Source: Microbacterium hominis (lineage in GTDB: Bacteria > Actinomycetota > Actinomycetes > Actinomycetales > Microbacteriaceae). Taken from it: a stretch of DNA of 64,000 bases. A model generated the notes under the pieces. It did no database searches, had not been told where the DNA came from, and worked only from the letters and a program-made list of their open reading frames with translations. The stretch is taken from positions 2,852,001 to 2,916,000 of the forward strand of contig NZ_CP054038.1 in NCBI RefSeq assembly GCF_013282805.1, written 5' to 3'. How positions within the stretch are numbered: the stretch's first letter is position 1; each line of letters opens with the position of its first letter. A program made the position numbers and the translations under genes. Of the stretch, positions 61,711 to 64,000 are shown one piece after another.

Positions 61711-61772
61711 GAGTGCATCTCCCGGACGAAGCGGCAGCGAACCGACCGCACCCTCGGCGTGCAGATGCACTC
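61711..61772. repeat. Inverted-repeat element, family C
   Basis: Perfect 10-bp arms GAGTGCATCT (61711-61720) and AGATGCACTC (61763-61772); both are followed by CCCGG or CCGG. Thirty bases past the glmS stop. Smaller than families A, B and D. Confidence 0.7.
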
Positions 61773-61801
61773 CCGGCGACGGACGGAACCGCGGCGGGGG
61801 G

Positions 61802-63655
<1,854 letters not shown>

Positions 63656-63713
63656 GGGGTCAATCGTAAGCGGCCGGGTATGAGAGGGGTCTGAACGAAT
63701 TGAAAAAGCCTGG

Positions 63714-64000
63714 TCAGAGCTTGCGCAGCAGCACGCGCTCGACCGTGTGGTTCGCCGCCTTCTCCAGGATGAGCGAGGCGCGGTGCTTGGTGGGCAGCAC
63801 GTTCTCCTCGAGGTTCGGCAGGTTGATCTCGTTCCAGAAGCCGAGCGCCCGCTCGACGGCCTCCTCGTCGGAGAGGTGCGCGAACACGTTGAAGTACGAG
63901 TTCGGGTTCGCGAACGCGCCCGTCTTCAGCGCCATGAAGCGATCGACGTACCACTGCGTGATGTGGCCGGCATCGGCATCCACATAGATGGAGAAGTCGA
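63714..64000 (-). CDS. coaA: Pantothenate kinase CoaA, C-terminal fragment
   Basis: The last 95 residues of a type I pantothenate kinase; the gene runs off the right edge. Recognised by FSIYVDADAGHITQWYVDRFMALKTGAFANPNSYF, and the typical C-terminus EINLPNLEENVLPTKHRASLILEKAANHTVERVLLRKL. It phosphorylates pantothenate as the first step to CoA. It is upstream of glmS on the same strand and heads the coaA-glmS-acpS-alr series. Confidence 0.93.
   Translation of the reverse strand, partial: DFSIYVDADAGHITQWYVDRFMALKTGAFANPNSYFNVFAHLSDEEAVERALGFWNEINLPNLEENVLPTKHRASLILEKAANHTVERVLLRKL

Overview
The window is high-GC (about 70%) chromosomal DNA with the gene content and codon style of an actinobacterium of the family Microbacteriaceae, most likely Microbacterium or a close relative. 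Pointers are the actinobacterial set (WYL and CsoR regulators, CIRCE-controlled groES without an adjacent groEL, GuaB3 next to guaA, DUF3817, SURF1, DUF2277, deazaflavin-dependent oxidoreductases, stand-alone LigD-type polymerase domains) and a very frequent GGATGCC/GGCATCC heptamer. No prophage, transposase, rRNA, CRISPR array or convincing canonical tRNA is present. It reads as ordinary core and near-core chromosome.

Layout. 1-2.5 kb: minus-strand operon with two short-chain dehydrogenases, a quinone oxidoreductase-like enzyme and a TetR regulator. 2.6-5.4 kb: small unknown gene, an ATP-dependent DNA ligase broken by a one-base frameshift, a deazaflavin-type oxidoreductase and a LigD-type polymerase domain (a second one lies at 29.7 kb). 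5.6-10.9 kb: SseB-like protein, PcrA/UvrD helicase, CHAD protein, lipoprotein. 11-15.6 kb: membrane protein, DrrAB-type exporter divergent from a WYL regulator with a 33-bp palindromic operator, lipoprotein. 15.7-24.4 kb: large secreted subtilase, tRNA-like sequence, ArfB, DUF222/HNH protein, DUF503, diacylglycerol kinase-like protein, Dps. 24.4-33 kb: small membrane proteins, glycerophosphodiesterase, Bax inhibitor-1 family protein, a secreted hydrolase-fold protein that has lost its serine, glycosyltransferase.

33-39 kb: translationally coupled GuaB3-SURF1-DUF3817-guaA group with an ABC-F protein upstream. 39.3-41.8 kb: TetR and MFS exporter, divergent, with two operator boxes. 41.9-49.5 kb: guaB divergent from a livHMGF-type transporter operon whose binding protein is convergent. 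49.7-52.6 kb: copZ-copA-csoR copper operon. 52.6-57.3 kb: RarD, groES with two CIRCE elements, THUMP-like methyltransferase, proline-rich DUF4190-like protein. 57.3-64 kb: an overlapping essential-gene run coaA-glmS-acpS-alr-tsaE-tsaB-rimI-tsaD.

The most unusual signal is not a gene. At least eight compact inverted-repeat elements sit just downstream of gene 3' ends. One family is exactly 81 bp in all three copies, with four TCCGGAAA half-sites at a nearly constant 24-25 bp spacing; a sequence-unrelated element copies the same nested four-site plan with GAGTCCACA. They lack T tracts and I cannot assign them to a known class. A second genome-scale signal is the GGATGCC heptamer, which appears to override codon preference inside genes and forms the core of several terminators.
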